DNA of 64,000 bases, taken from NCBI RefSeq assembly GCF_014202335.1, contig NZ_JACHGP010000024.1:1-64000 (forward strand), given 5' to 3'. Within the stretch, counting starts at the first letter, position 1, and each line of letters starts with the position of its first letter. The position numbers and the translations under genes were made by a program. Below the pieces are notes generated by a model. It ran no database searches and was not told the DNA's origin. It saw only the letters and a program-made list of their open reading frames with translations. The DNA comes from Mycobacterium sp. AZCC_0083. Lineage in GTDB: Bacteria > Actinomycetota > Actinomycetes > Mycobacteriales > Mycobacteriaceae. This document shows, piece by piece, positions 1-8,521 of the stretch.

Positions 1-119
1 TTACACCGCAGCACGACGCGTCCGCAACCACGCAACCACGAATTCAGATCCATACCCCACCACCAAAAACACTTCCCCACACACCAGATGTGGGGGCACT
101 CGGAAATGAGTGAATAGAG
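1..119 (+). other. 23S-5S rRNA spacer
   Basis: This stretch lies directly upstream of the 5S rRNA gene. In mycobacterial rrn operons the 23S gene ends with a sequence like AACTTACA, so the first few bases (TTACA) may be the last bases of 23S; this cannot be confirmed without the upstream sequence. The rest is a short spacer with a hairpin-like segment (CCCCACA with TGTGGGG, about positions 75-96) just before the 5S gene, which could be part of the processing stem. No protein gene is credible here. Confidence 0.5.
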
Positions 120-234
120 TTACGGCGGCAAGAGCGGTAGGGAAACGCCCGGTCCCATCCCGAACCCGGAAGCTAAGCCTACCAGCGCCAATGATACTGC
201 CCCTTCGGGCGGAAAAGTAGGACACCGCCGAACA
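120..234 (+). rRNA. rrf: 5S ribosomal RNA
   Basis: The segment has the standard mycobacterial 5S features: the 5' TTACGGCGG end pairs with the 3' CCGCCGAACA end, and between them are the conserved GGTCCCATCCCGAACCCGGA loop and the GGAAAAGTAGGACACCGCC segment. It is the last gene of an rrn operon whose 16S and 23S genes lie outside the window. In M. tuberculosis the single rrn operon likewise sits just upstream of ogt (Rv1316c), so this is probably the orthologous locus. Confidence 0.97.
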
Positions 235-244
235 CCCTTTACAA

Positions 245-280
245 CCGGTGCCCCCCAAACAACAGTTCGGGGGGCACCGG
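245..280. terminator. Hairpin terminator between rrf and ogt
   Basis: A perfect 12-bp inverted repeat (CCGGTGCCCCCC at 245-256, GGGGGGCACCGG at 269-280) closes a 12-nt loop and is followed by a T-rich stretch (CATTTCCATTTC). It lies 10 bp after the 5S gene and 24 bp after the ogt stop codon on the opposite strand, so it can serve both convergent units. Confidence 0.85.
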
Positions 281-303
281 CATTTCCATTTCAATTCGAA
301 TTG

Positions 304-807
304 TCAGTCGAATAGCGTCGCGACCGGATCCGTTCGCTGCCTTTCCATATCGAGAAGACTCTTCTTTCGTTCAATTCCACCGCCATATCCGGTGAGGCTG
401 CCATTCGCTCCGATGACGCGATGGCACGGCACGATGATGCCGATCGGATTGTGGCCATTGGCCAACCCGACTGCGCGAAAAGCGTTGGGCGATCCGATCT
501 GTAAAGCGATCTCGCCATAGGAGCGAGTCTGCCCATAGGGAATGGTCAGCAGTGCTGCCCACACGCGGCGTTGAAACTCCGTTCCGACCAGGTCCATCTC
601 GAGATCGAATTCGACCAAATCGCCGGCGAAGTACGCCTCCAATTGTGCGACGGCGTCGGGGAACGAATCGTCGTCGGGCTCCCACCCCTCGTGGCTGGGC
701 TCGTAGGTCTGATCGTCCATGCGCAGATGCCGCAGCCGGTTCTCGCGGCCCGCTAGGGTCAGCTTCCCCACCGGGCTGTCGACGGCGCGGTATTGCAGCG
801 TTTCCAT
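304..807 (-). CDS. ogt: Methylated-DNA--protein-cysteine methyltransferase
   Basis: Suicide repair enzyme that moves the O6-alkyl group from guanine (and O4-alkyl from thymine) to its own cysteine. The active-site motif PCHRVIG is present, preceded by the DNA-binding segment with RAVGLANGHNP. I chose the ATG at 807 because AAGGAG lies 5 nt upstream; a GTG one codon earlier is also in frame. The product is then 167 aa, near the 165 aa of M. tuberculosis Ogt. The start overlaps the alkA stop codon (TGATG), so the two are translationally coupled in an alkA-ogt alkylation-repair operon. Confidence 0.96.
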   Translation of the reverse strand: METLQYRAVDSPVGKLTLAGRENRLRHLRMDDQTYEPSHEGWEPDDDSFPDAVAQLEAYFAGDLVEFDLEMDLVGTEFQRRVWAALLTIPYGQTRSYGEIALQIGSPNAFRAVGLANGHNPIGIIVPCHRVIGANGSLTGYGGGIERKKSLLDMERQRTDPVATLFD

Positions 808-2315
808 CACTTCTCCTTCTCGGCTGGCTTCTTGTCATCGTGGGGAGGCCAGTCATTGACTTCATGATCGAGTGCCGTCCATAGGTGCTGGGTCGCATAC
901 GCCCGCCACGGTCGCCAACGAGAACTGCGCTCGGTCAGGGCGGGAACGAGGGTTGGCAGGCCCAACTGCTTGGCGGCGTACTGAACGCCTAGGTCGGTCA
1001 CCGGGAAGGCGTCGGGATCGCCCAGTCCGCGCATGGCGATCACCTCGGCGGTCCACGGGCCGATGCCGGGCAATGCTAGGAGCTGATCACGGGCACGGTT
1101 CCAGTCGGATCCTGGATCGAGGACGACGTCCCCGTTTGCGAGCGCACGGACCAGCGCTGCGACGGTGCGCTGTCGAGACTTGGGGAACGCCAGATGGGCG
1201 GGATCGATCTCGGCGAGCTGCTTGACCGCGGGAAACACATGGGTGAGCCCACCGTTGGCGTCGTCGACCGGTGCGCCATACGCCTCCGCAAGACGCCGGG
1301 CGTGCGTGCGTGCCGCCTTTATCGACACCTGCTGGCCGATCACCACCCGCAGCGCGAGTTCGGTCTCGTCGACGGTCCGTGGGATGCGTTGTCCCGGTGC
1401 CTTGGCGACCAGGGCGCTCAGCTCGGGGTCGCTACTCAACACGTCGACCGTCGCCTCCGGGTCGGCGTCCAGATCGAGCAGCCGCCGGCACCGGGCGATC
1501 GCCGTAGACAGGTCGCGGAATTCGTCGAGCACCAACTCGCATCTGACGTGGTCGACCTGGGGGGTCAAGCTCGCGACACCGTTACCGCTAGGCAGGCGCA
1601 ACGTGCGTCGGTAGGCGCCGTCGCGGACCTCCTCGACACCGGGCACGGCGCTGGCCGCCAGATGGCCGAACAGGCCTTCGTAGGCGAACGGCGTGCGCAC
1701 CGGCAGCCGCACCGACAACACTCCCGAGCCACCGGCGTCTCGCCCGAAGCGGGTGCGGGCACGTGCCCGCAGCGCAGTAGGCGTGAGTGCGCATATCGAC
1801 AGCACCGTGTCGTTGAACTGGCGAATGCTGGAGAAGCCGGCGGCGAACGCGACGTCGCCGAACGGCAGGTCCGTCGTCTCGATCAATACCCGCGCGGTCT
1901 GCGTCCGCTGCGCGCGGGCCAGGGCCAGGGGATTGGCACCGACCTCGGCTTGCAGCAGCCGTTCCAACTGCCGGGTGGTGTAGCCGACGCGGGCCGCCAA
2001 TCCGGTGACACCGTCCCGGTCCACAGTGCCGTCGGCGATCAGCCGCATCGTCCGGGCCACCACGTCTCCGCGGACGTTCCACTCCGGGGATCCCGGCGAC
2101 GCATCCGGACGGCACCGCTTACAGGCCCGGAAGCCCGCCCGCTGCGCGGCCGCCGCTGTCGGGTAGAACCGCATGTTCCGGGCGAGCGGGGGCCGAACCG
2201 GGCAGCTCGACCTGCAGTAGATCTTCGTGGTGAGCACCGCGGTGACGAACCAGCCATCGAACCGGGCGTCCTTGGACTGGACGGCGCGGTAACAGCGGTC
2301 GAAATCCTCGTGCAT
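807..2315 (-). CDS. alkA: AdaA-AlkA fusion: methylphosphotriester-responsive regulator and 3-methyladenine DNA glycosylase
   Basis: About 502 aa, close to M. tuberculosis AlkA (Rv1317c, about 496 aa). The order is an Ada zinc domain (CRSSCPVRPP then CKRCRPD, the four metal-binding cysteines), an AraC-type helix-turn-helix (VGYTTRQLERLL, GFSSIRQFNDTV), then an AlkA-type glycosylase with the helix-hairpin-helix LPGIGPWTAEVIAMRG and the catalytic aspartate in PDAFPVTDLGV. It combines sensing of methylated phosphate backbone, transcription control and excision of alkylated bases. The start at 2315 (MHEDFDRCYRAV) matches family N-termini; the open frame continues upstream but the extension looks non-coding. 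It is probably autoregulated through methylated Cys in the Ada domain. Confidence 0.96.
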   Translation of the reverse strand: MHEDFDRCYRAVQSKDARFDGWFVTAVLTTKIYCRSSCPVRPPLARNMRFYPTAAAAQRAGFRACKRCRPDASPGSPEWNVRGDVVARTMRLIADGTVDRDGVTGLAARVGYTTRQLERLLQAEVGANPLALARAQRTQTARVLIETTDLPFGDVAFAAGFSSIRQFNDTVLSICALTPTALRARARTRFGRDAGGSGVLSVRLPVRTPFAYEGLFGHLAASAVPGVEEVRDGAYRRTLRLPSGNGVASLTPQVDHVRCELVLDEFRDLSTAIARCRRLLDLDADPEATVDVLSSDPELSALVAKAPGQRIPRTVDETELALRVVIGQQVSIKAARTHARRLAEAYGAPVDDANGGLTHVFPAVKQLAEIDPAHLAFPKSRQRTVAALVRALANGDVVLDPGSDWNRARDQLLALPGIGPWTAEVIAMRGLGDPDAFPVTDLGVQYAAKQLGLPTLVPALTERSSRWRPWRAYATQHLWTALDHEVNDWPPHDDKKPAEKEK

Positions 2316-2409
2316 GCTTCGACCATTACACGACGGGTCTGACATCACTGGCGGAAAACCGACATCGAAGTGGAGCCATTTGTTGGAGAATCGTCGGCTC
2401 ATGGCCGGA

Positions 2410-3153
2410 TCAGTTGCTCGGGTCCCCTTCGGAATCCGAATCTGCAGCTGCGTCGGGCTCCCGCTCGCCGGCGCGGCTGCTGCGCCAGTGGCGGTATCCG
2501 TGGTGTGCGGCGACGGCGCCGACGATGGCAGTCGCACACCACACCGCGATCGCCGAGTATGCCAAAGGCGACGACAAGTCGCCTATCGACGAGCCGAGCG
2601 CGGTGTACACGAATGCGCGTGGCACCGATCCAATGAAGGCTCCGATGGCCATCTGCCACAACGGAACTCCGAACGCACCGAAGGCGTAGGAGGCGAGCGC
2701 ATCGGAGATGCCGGGGATGAAGCGCTGGCCGACCACCGCCCACAATCCCCTCCGCTCGATCTGGGCATCGATGCGGTCCGCACGTCGACCTCCGAGGAGC
2801 GCACGTGCACTGTCCCGGCCCGCTCGCCGTCCGACGAGGCTGGTGACGGTTGCGGTGCCAACCGTCGCGCCGAGCGTCACGAATGTGCCGAGCACGGGCC
2901 CGAAGAGCACACCGCTGCCCGCAGCGAGGATCGGTCCAGGGACGAATACCGCGCCGAGCAACGCGGACACCACGACATAGGTCAGCGGGGCAGCGGGACC
3001 CGTCGCCGCGACCGCACGCCGGACCTCCTCGACGTCGACGACCCGCGTGACGGCGACCACATAGAACAGCCCGAGCAAGAACGCGGCGAACAGGGCGAGG
3101 CGCACGATGTGGCGCCGTCGGGACGTCGCGGAGGAACCGTCAGTCGTGATCAT
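2410..3153 (-). CDS. TVP38/TMEM64 (DedA-like) membrane protein
   Basis: 247 aa with the start at MITTDGSS. It has about five or six hydrophobic segments and the family signature FVPGPILAAGSGVLFGPVLGT, followed by the region RFIPGISDALASYAFGAFGVPLWQM. This family (VTT domain) includes lipid scramblase-like proteins; the substrate is unknown here. The C-terminus is a hydrophilic acidic tail. The frame stays open upstream into the opposite-strand neighbour, but that part has no hydrophobic pattern of its own. It is divergent from the metallophosphoesterase gene. Confidence 0.85.
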   Translation of the reverse strand: MITTDGSSATSRRRHIVRLALFAAFLLGLFYVVAVTRVVDVEEVRRAVAATGPAAPLTYVVVSALLGAVFVPGPILAAGSGVLFGPVLGTFVTLGATVGTATVTSLVGRRAGRDSARALLGGRRADRIDAQIERRGLWAVVGQRFIPGISDALASYAFGAFGVPLWQMAIGAFIGSVPRAFVYTALGSSIGDLSSPLAYSAIAVWCATAIVGAVAAHHGYRHWRSSRAGEREPDAAADSDSEGDPSN

Positions 3154-3290
3154 GCTGAACGTGATCCTGCCGGACCACGCGAATCTCGTCGCATCCAGCA
3201 CCGTGTGCTGACTCAGCAACCCAGCGCACATTCGGCACGCGGGTAACCTCGTCGATAGTTCCGCCGCACAGAAAACCGAGGCGCTCCGCG

Positions 3291-4478
3291 ATGTCTGACT
3301 CGCCATCCGTTCAGGTGAAGCCCGGCGAGCACCACCGTTCGCGGCGCTCGTGGCGTCGCCTGCTTCCCGTGTTCGCGATCGTGCTGATCCTGCTCGGTGT
3401 GCCGTGGTGGACGCTGCTTTCGGCCGGTACGCGGTGGCCGGCTGCGGTGGTGGTCGTCGGCACGCTGGTGTTCGCGGCCGTGTTCGCTGGGCTGCCCGCG
3501 GCGATGATGTGGGGCCACGGCCGCAGGCACCTGGACTCGGCGGCCGTGACCGGTGACGCGCTGCTCGGCGGGGTGTGGGTGCTGTTCGTCTGGTCGGTGT
3601 TGGCCCAACTGCTACGGCTGGCGTTGTTCGCACTCGGCGTGGACGATCCGACGAGATCGCGCGTCGTGGCAGGCGCGGTCGTCGCCGTCGTCGCGGCGCT
3701 GCTCGTGTGGGGATACACCGAAGCAATGCGACTTCCACGTACGAAACAGGTCGACGTACCGATCGCCAGGCTCGGAAGCGCACTGGACGGCCTGCGCGTG
3801 GCGATCATCACCGACACCCACTTCGGGCCGATCGACCGCGCCGGCTGGTCGGCGGCGGTGACGGACCGCGTCAACGAGCTCGACGCCGACATCGTGTGCC
3901 ATGTCGGCGATCTCGCGGACGGCACGGTGGAGGTTCGCGAGGAGCAGGTGAAGCCGCTCGCCGCGGCGCGGGGCAAGCTCGCCCGCGTGTACGTCACCGG
4001 CAACCACGAATACTTCAGCGAGGCGCAGGGCTGGCTCGACTACATGGAGACCATCGGCTGGGACTCCCTGCACAACCGGCACATCGTCGTCGAGCGTGGG
4101 GGTGACGAGCTGATCGTCGCTGGAGTGGACGACGCGACGGCCCAGGCGTCGGGTGTCGACGGGCACGGCGCGAATCTGGATGCGGCCCTTGCGGGTTCCG
4201 ACCCGGCGCTGCCGGTGCTGCTTCTCGCACATCAGCCCAAGCAGGTCACCTCGGCGGCGAACGCGGGCGTGGACCTGCAGATCTCCGGGCACACCCACGG
4301 TGGGCAGATCTGGCCGTTCAACTTCCTCGTCAGACTCGATCAGCCGGTGGTCCACGGACTGAGCTCGCACGGCGCGCGCACACAGCTCTACACCAGCCGC
4401 GGCACGGGTTTCTGGGGCCCGCCCTTCCGAGTGTTCGCCCCGAGCGAGATCACCGTGCTGACGCTTCGTCGTGGGTGA
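3291..4478 (+). CDS. Membrane-anchored calcineurin-like metallophosphoesterase
   Basis: 395 aa. The N-terminal 150 residues contain about four transmembrane helices. The C-terminal domain carries the metallophosphoesterase metal-binding motifs in order: DTHFG, GDLADG, GNHEY, an isolated His in LLLAHQP, and GHTHGGQ. This arrangement matches the YkuE/YaeI-like membrane-linked phosphoesterases; some relatives act on lipid intermediates, but the substrate here cannot be told from sequence. It starts with ATG and stands alone, divergent from the DedA-like gene and convergent with the small secreted protein. Confidence 0.9.
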   Translation: MSDSPSVQVKPGEHHRSRRSWRRLLPVFAIVLILLGVPWWTLLSAGTRWPAAVVVVGTLVFAAVFAGLPAAMMWGHGRRHLDSAAVTGDALLGGVWVLFVWSVLAQLLRLALFALGVDDPTRSRVVAGAVVAVVAALLVWGYTEAMRLPRTKQVDVPIARLGSALDGLRVAIITDTHFGPIDRAGWSAAVTDRVNELDADIVCHVGDLADGTVEVREEQVKPLAAARGKLARVYVTGNHEYFSEAQGWLDYMETIGWDSLHNRHIVVERGGDELIVAGVDDATAQASGVDGHGANLDAALAGSDPALPVLLLAHQPKQVTSAANAGVDLQISGHTHGGQIWPFNFLVRLDQPVVHGLSSHGARTQLYTSRGTGFWGPPFRVFAPSEITVLTLRRG

Positions 4479-4484
4479 AAGCCA

Positions 4485-5003
4485 CTAGGCGGGTGGAGCG
4501 GCCGGTTTCGTCGTGGCTGCGGCAGCGGACGCCGCGGCGGCACGGCCTTGTGGGCTCGCCAGCGAGTTGCCTGGCGATTTCGCCGAAGCCACCTGCGCGT
4601 CGCAGTTCAGGGCCAGCAGCGTCTGGTTGGTAGCCGATGCGCCAGTGTTCTCTGGTGGCGGCACGGATTGGTCTTGCTGGCGGGCGACGATGCAATCGGG
4701 CCATGCGGTCTGATCGCCGACCGTGTTCGAGACCACGACCGTGAATCCGGCGCCAGAAAGTGCCGCTCGGGCGTCGGAATACTTCTGTCCAACGACACTC
4801 GGCGATGAAGCGGCCTGAGCCACGCCAGTTCCGGCCGCCGCGGCTGCCACGATTGCTGAGGTGAAGCCGACGGTGATCAATACCTGATTCAGGGCCACGT
4901 TTGCTCGGTGCGCGGCGGGCCGCTGGACACGCCCTGCCTGATGGGGCGGCGCTGCAAGTGATTTCATCATTCCATGGTCGCGCGCTGGCTGTGACGGCAC
5001 CAT
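4485..5003 (-). CDS. Secreted PASTA-like small protein
   Basis: About 172 aa. Residues about 38-65 form a hydrophobic signal-type segment ending GVAQAAS, probably cleaved after AQA. The mature part (SPSVVGQKYSDARAALSGAGFTVVVSNTVG) has the shape of one PASTA repeat (P-x-VVG and A-x-x-AL-x-x-AGF), with cysteines near CIVARQQDQ and LNCD, and ends in a low-complexity Ala/Thr/Pro tail. PASTA repeats elsewhere bind peptidoglycan fragments, but this protein has no enzymatic domain. A start at the internal Met-Met (4970) would give a shorter leader. Function unknown; probably cell-wall or extracellular. Confidence 0.7.
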   Translation of the reverse strand: MVPSQPARDHGMMKSLAAPPHQAGRVQRPAAHRANVALNQVLITVGFTSAIVAAAAAGTGVAQAASSPSVVGQKYSDARAALSGAGFTVVVSNTVGDQTAWPDCIVARQQDQSVPPPENTGASATNQTLLALNCDAQVASAKSPGNSLASPQGRAAAASAAAATTKPAAPPA

Positions 5004-5263
5004 GAATCCTGCTGTGATTTCCTGTGGTATTCGCTGGGGAGCAGTTGAACGTCACCGGCCCGTTCGCAGCTCCATCGACGCACTTTTGCCTGAAATATGT
5101 TGGAGGTCAGTCGATTACGATCCGACACGCGGGTGATTGATGCTGATAGTCGGCTTCGCGTATGCGTAGACAGCGTCGGAATTGATTGACGGTCGGCGCA
5201 CGCGTAGGTAGGACGGAAGTGGAGGCCACGGTGGTGTGTCCGCTGCCGATGAGGAGGACTCAG
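5004..5263. other. Divergent intergenic region between two small secreted-protein genes
   Basis: About 260 bp without a credible gene. It must contain the promoters for the PASTA-like protein (minus) and the 103-aa secreted protein (plus). Two similar GC-rich elements, CGCGTATGCGTAG near 5157 and GCACGCGTAGGTAGG near 5198, lie on the side of the plus-strand gene. I see no clear sigma-factor boxes. Confidence 0.5.
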
Positions 5264-5575
5264 ATGACGGTCATGCGCATCAAGGAAGTCGCGGGATTGG
5301 TTGGTGGCAGTGCCATCTTGGTCGCGATCGCAATAGGTTTCATGCATCCCAGTCAGCCGGTGACCCATCTCGCCGGAGGTTCGGGCGATTCGTCGACCGG
5401 TGGGACGTATTCATCTCCGGTGGTCCCGGCGATGACGATCGATCCGACGAACCTCAAGATGGGAGCTACGGTCACCGCGGCGAAACCGGCAGAGACCGTG
5501 GCGACGTCGTTCGCCGCCCCGACCTTCAAGGCAACGGCGGCGCCTGGATGTGTGAACAACGGCCAGTGCCCGTGA
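5264..5575 (+). CDS. Small secreted or membrane-anchored protein of unknown function
   Basis: I set the start at 5264 because the perfect ribosome-binding site AGGAGG lies 6 nt upstream (5252-5257). The 103-aa product opens with a hydrophobic helix (VAGLVGGSAILVAIAIGF) serving as a signal or anchor, then a Gly/Ser/Thr/Pro-rich part, and ends with two cysteines in GCVNNGQCP. The layout suggests a small exported protein with one disulphide. No known domain is recognised. It faces away from the PASTA-like protein gene. Confidence 0.75.
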   Translation: MTVMRIKEVAGLVGGSAILVAIAIGFMHPSQPVTHLAGGSGDSSTGGTYSSPVVPAMTIDPTNLKMGATVTAAKPAETVATSFAAPTFKATAAPGCVNNGQCP

Positions 5576-5585
5576 GCGTCCGCGG

Positions 5586-6479
5586 CTAGGTGGGTGGAGC
5601 GCCCGTCGGCGCAGTGCTCGACGAGCCATCGGGCCGTGCACCGATCAGGAGCGCCAGCATGACCAGCCCGATGCCGACAAGCTCTGCGAGCGTGGGAGTC
5701 TGTCCTAGAACGGTCGCGCCGATGATGGCCGCAGTAGCAGGCAGTAGCGCGAGCAGCAACGCGAACTTGGCTCGACCGACTACCGTCAGTACGAGCTGAT
5801 CGAGTACATACGGCACCGCGGTGGACAGCAGACCGACGGCCACACCGAGTAGCCATGTCCGCGAATCGAGGAATACCGAAGAGTCGACGAATGCCTGCGG
5901 GATCAAGATGAATGGCGCCAATACCGCAGCGCCGATGGCCATCCCGAGCGCCAGCGAATCGAGCCCATCACCCTTGTCGGCGACCCGCTTGCCGAGCAGG
6001 ATGTATCCCGCCCATAGGGCCGCGGCTGCCAGGGCGAAGCCGAATCCCGCCCAGTCGACGTCGAATTCGAACCCGGCGAGCAGCACCACTCCCGCGCAGA
6101 CTAGCGCGGCGGCCACCAGGTCCGTGGCTCGCCGGGAACTGAGGGCCGCGACCGCGATTGGCCCGAGGAACTCGATGGCCACGGCAGTGCCAAGGGGAAT
6201 CCGAGCAATGGCCTCGTAGAACGCGATGTTCATCGCGATCGTCACGAGGCCGAACTGAACCGCCACGAAGATGTCGTGCCGGGTCAGCCCACTCCGCCAG
6301 GGCCGCCGCCAGAGCAACAACGCCGTACCGGCAGCGGCAGCACGCAACCACGCCACCGTCGACGGTTCGGTCGTCTGAAACAGGAACACGCCGATGGCGG
6401 CACCGACGTACTGCGAGACCGCGCCGACCACGAAGAACAGCGGCACCGACCAGCCGGGTATGGGTGTCGTCGACTGCAC
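5586..6479 (-). CDS. EamA/DMT-family transporter (RhtA-like exporter)
   Basis: 297 aa with ten predicted hydrophobic helices arranged as two EamA repeats. The segment ARIPLGTAVAIEFLGPIAVA is typical of the RhtA/YdcZ-like drug/metabolite transporter group, which exports amino acids or small metabolites. It starts only 3 bp after the stop codon of the fatty acyl-AMP ligase gene, so the two are almost surely co-transcribed. The cargo cannot be predicted. Confidence 0.9.
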   Translation of the reverse strand: MQSTTPIPGWSVPLFFVVGAVSQYVGAAIGVFLFQTTEPSTVAWLRAAAAGTALLLWRRPWRSGLTRHDIFVAVQFGLVTIAMNIAFYEAIARIPLGTAVAIEFLGPIAVAALSSRRATDLVAAALVCAGVVLLAGFEFDVDWAGFGFALAAAALWAGYILLGKRVADKGDGLDSLALGMAIGAAVLAPFILIPQAFVDSSVFLDSRTWLLGVAVGLLSTAVPYVLDQLVLTVVGRAKFALLLALLPATAAIIGATVLGQTPTLAELVGIGLVMLALLIGARPDGSSSTAPTGAPPT

Positions 6480-6482
6480 GAT

Positions 6483-8309
6483 CTACCGGCTGCCAAATTC
6501 GCCGCGAAGATAGGCGCTGCGGCACGCGAGGCGAGCCAGTTTGCCGCTCGTCGTGCGGGGCAGCGCGCCGGCCGGCACCAAGCGGACGTCGGCGACGGAG
6601 AGCCCGTGTTGGTCGGAGACTGCCGCTCGGATGGCGTCGATCGCGGCCGCCGGGTCTGCCCGGCGGGTACCCGAGGCGCGTTCCGCCACGATCACGACGC
6701 CCTCGTCGGTGGAGAATGCCGCGGCGTACCCCTGCCGCACCATCGGTGAGGCCGCGGACGCCGTCGCCTCGATGTCTTGCGGGTAGTGCTGACGGTCGCC
6801 GATGACCACCAGATCGGCGAGGCGGCCGGTCACGTACAACCCACCGTCCAGGTATACGCCGAGGTCTCCGGTCCGCAGCCACGTTGCGTCGATCGGCGCG
6901 CCGTCGGCGTGGCTGCCCGCGCCCCGTGGCGACCGAAGCGTGGCGCCGAACGTCAGCCGGGAATCCTCGGGACGTCCCCAATAACGCGGGGCAACGTTGT
7001 TGCCGTGCAACCAGATCTCGCCGACCCGCGCGTCGGGCAGTTCGCCGTGGGAGTCGGGGTCGACGATGACGGCCCACTGACTGCGAGCAATCTGCCCGCA
7101 GGACACCTGGGCCACTGCGCTTGCGGCGTCCGCCCCGACGCGCACGGCGCGACCGACGGCCAGTTGGTCGCGATCGAGATGGACGACCGTGGCGCGAGCG
7201 GCCGGCGCGATGGTCGAGACGAACAGAGTCGCCTCAGCGATGCCGTACGAGGGTTTGATCGCCGAGGGGGATAGCCCGTAGGGCGCGAACGCGGCATTGA
7301 AGGTCGCGATCGCATCCATGCTCACGGGTTCGGAGCCGATGATCATCACCACATTGCTGAGGTCGAGATCCTCACCGGCGGTGGGCAAGCCGCGCTGCGC
7401 GGTGTATTCGTAGGCGAAGTTGGGTGCGGCGGTGACCACGCGTCCACGCCGCGACCCAGCCGCAAGCGCGTGGATCCAGCGTTGGGGCCTGCGAATGAAC
7501 GCCGTGGGTGACAGCAGGGTCGAGTGTCCTCCGTACACCGCGGGGAAGCCGATCATCGACAGTCCCATGTCGTGGTACAGCGGCAGCCAGCTGACACCGT
7601 GGGTGTTTCGGTCCAGCAGGTCGATCGACAGGATCATCTGAATCAGGTTGGTGCCGACCGCCCGGTGCGTGATCTCTATGCCGACCGGTGGCCGCGTCGA
7701 GCCCGAGGTGTACTGCAGGTGGGAGACGTCGTCGACGTCGATGTCGACGGGAACGAACGCGTCCTCCGCGGCGTCGGGTATCTCGTCGATGATCACGACG
7801 TGCGGACTGCGGGCGAACTCGAGCTTCGACAGCGACGCGCACACCGCATCGGCCGCCGCGGTGGTGGTGACGACGCTGGAGGGCCGGGCGTCGCGCAGCG
7901 CCGTTTCGAGACGTTCGGCGTGGCCCTGGAGCTCTGGTGCGAACAACGGCACGGCGATCATGCCCGCCTTGATCGCCGCAAAGAACCCGGCGATGTAGTC
8001 GAGACCTTGCGGGGCAAGGATCGCCACCCGGTCACCCCGAGAGGAGACCTGCTGCAGACGAGCGCCGATGGCCCGCATTCGACGACCGAGCTGGGTCCAA
8101 GTCAGTTCGACGGCCCGGACGTCCGACGAGCCGGTGTAGTCCAGATAGCGATAGGCCACCTCGTCACCCACGTTCGCGATGTTGCGGTCGATGAGTGATA
8201 TCAGGTTGACCCCGGGCGGCAACACCACGTCACCCCTGGAATCCAGGCATTCCTCGATCTGCAACAGACCGTCGTGCTCCACCAATCCGTGCCCCGTACC
8301 GCGATCCAT
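6483..8309 (-). CDS. Fatty acyl-AMP ligase (FadD-type, FAAL)
   Basis: 608 aa. AMP-binding motifs are present: the P-loop YTSGSTRPPVGIEITH, the segment SWLPLYHDMGL typical of FadD21/26/28/32-like FAALs, and RTGDLGVYLDGGLYVTGRLADLVVIGDRQHYP for the hinge and A8 region. Enzymes with this pattern activate fatty acids as acyl-adenylates for transfer to acyl carrier proteins of polyketide or peptide synthases rather than making acyl-CoA. No polyketide synthase, NRPS or acyl carrier protein is in the window, so its partner must be elsewhere. It is the first gene of a two-gene unit with the EamA exporter. Confidence 0.9.
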   Translation of the reverse strand: MDRGTGHGLVEHDGLLQIEECLDSRGDVVLPPGVNLISLIDRNIANVGDEVAYRYLDYTGSSDVRAVELTWTQLGRRMRAIGARLQQVSSRGDRVAILAPQGLDYIAGFFAAIKAGMIAVPLFAPELQGHAERLETALRDARPSSVVTTTAAADAVCASLSKLEFARSPHVVIIDEIPDAAEDAFVPVDIDVDDVSHLQYTSGSTRPPVGIEITHRAVGTNLIQMILSIDLLDRNTHGVSWLPLYHDMGLSMIGFPAVYGGHSTLLSPTAFIRRPQRWIHALAAGSRRGRVVTAAPNFAYEYTAQRGLPTAGEDLDLSNVVMIIGSEPVSMDAIATFNAAFAPYGLSPSAIKPSYGIAEATLFVSTIAPAARATVVHLDRDQLAVGRAVRVGADAASAVAQVSCGQIARSQWAVIVDPDSHGELPDARVGEIWLHGNNVAPRYWGRPEDSRLTFGATLRSPRGAGSHADGAPIDATWLRTGDLGVYLDGGLYVTGRLADLVVIGDRQHYPQDIEATASAASPMVRQGYAAAFSTDEGVVIVAERASGTRRADPAAAIDAIRAAVSDQHGLSVADVRLVPAGALPRTTSGKLARLACRSAYLRGEFGSR

Positions 8310-8521
8310 GACACCAGCTTAATTACCGTGACGGACGGTATCACTAACTTTTTGGATCGGGTCGTGTGATTCATCTCGCGCCCGGCCGGCCGGCCGGGTC
8401 CGATGACCAGGAACCGAAGAACCCGCAGCAAACCTGGCAAACGCTGCTATAACCAAATTCTCCCCGTCGCTTCGCTCGCCCCGGCGTTCGGGTCTTTGCC
8501 CGTCCCGGAAGGTGCGCCTCA

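Noticed and set aside
1..294. A 97-aa minus-strand frame over the 5S gene
   Set aside because: It is antisense to rRNA and cannot be a real gene.
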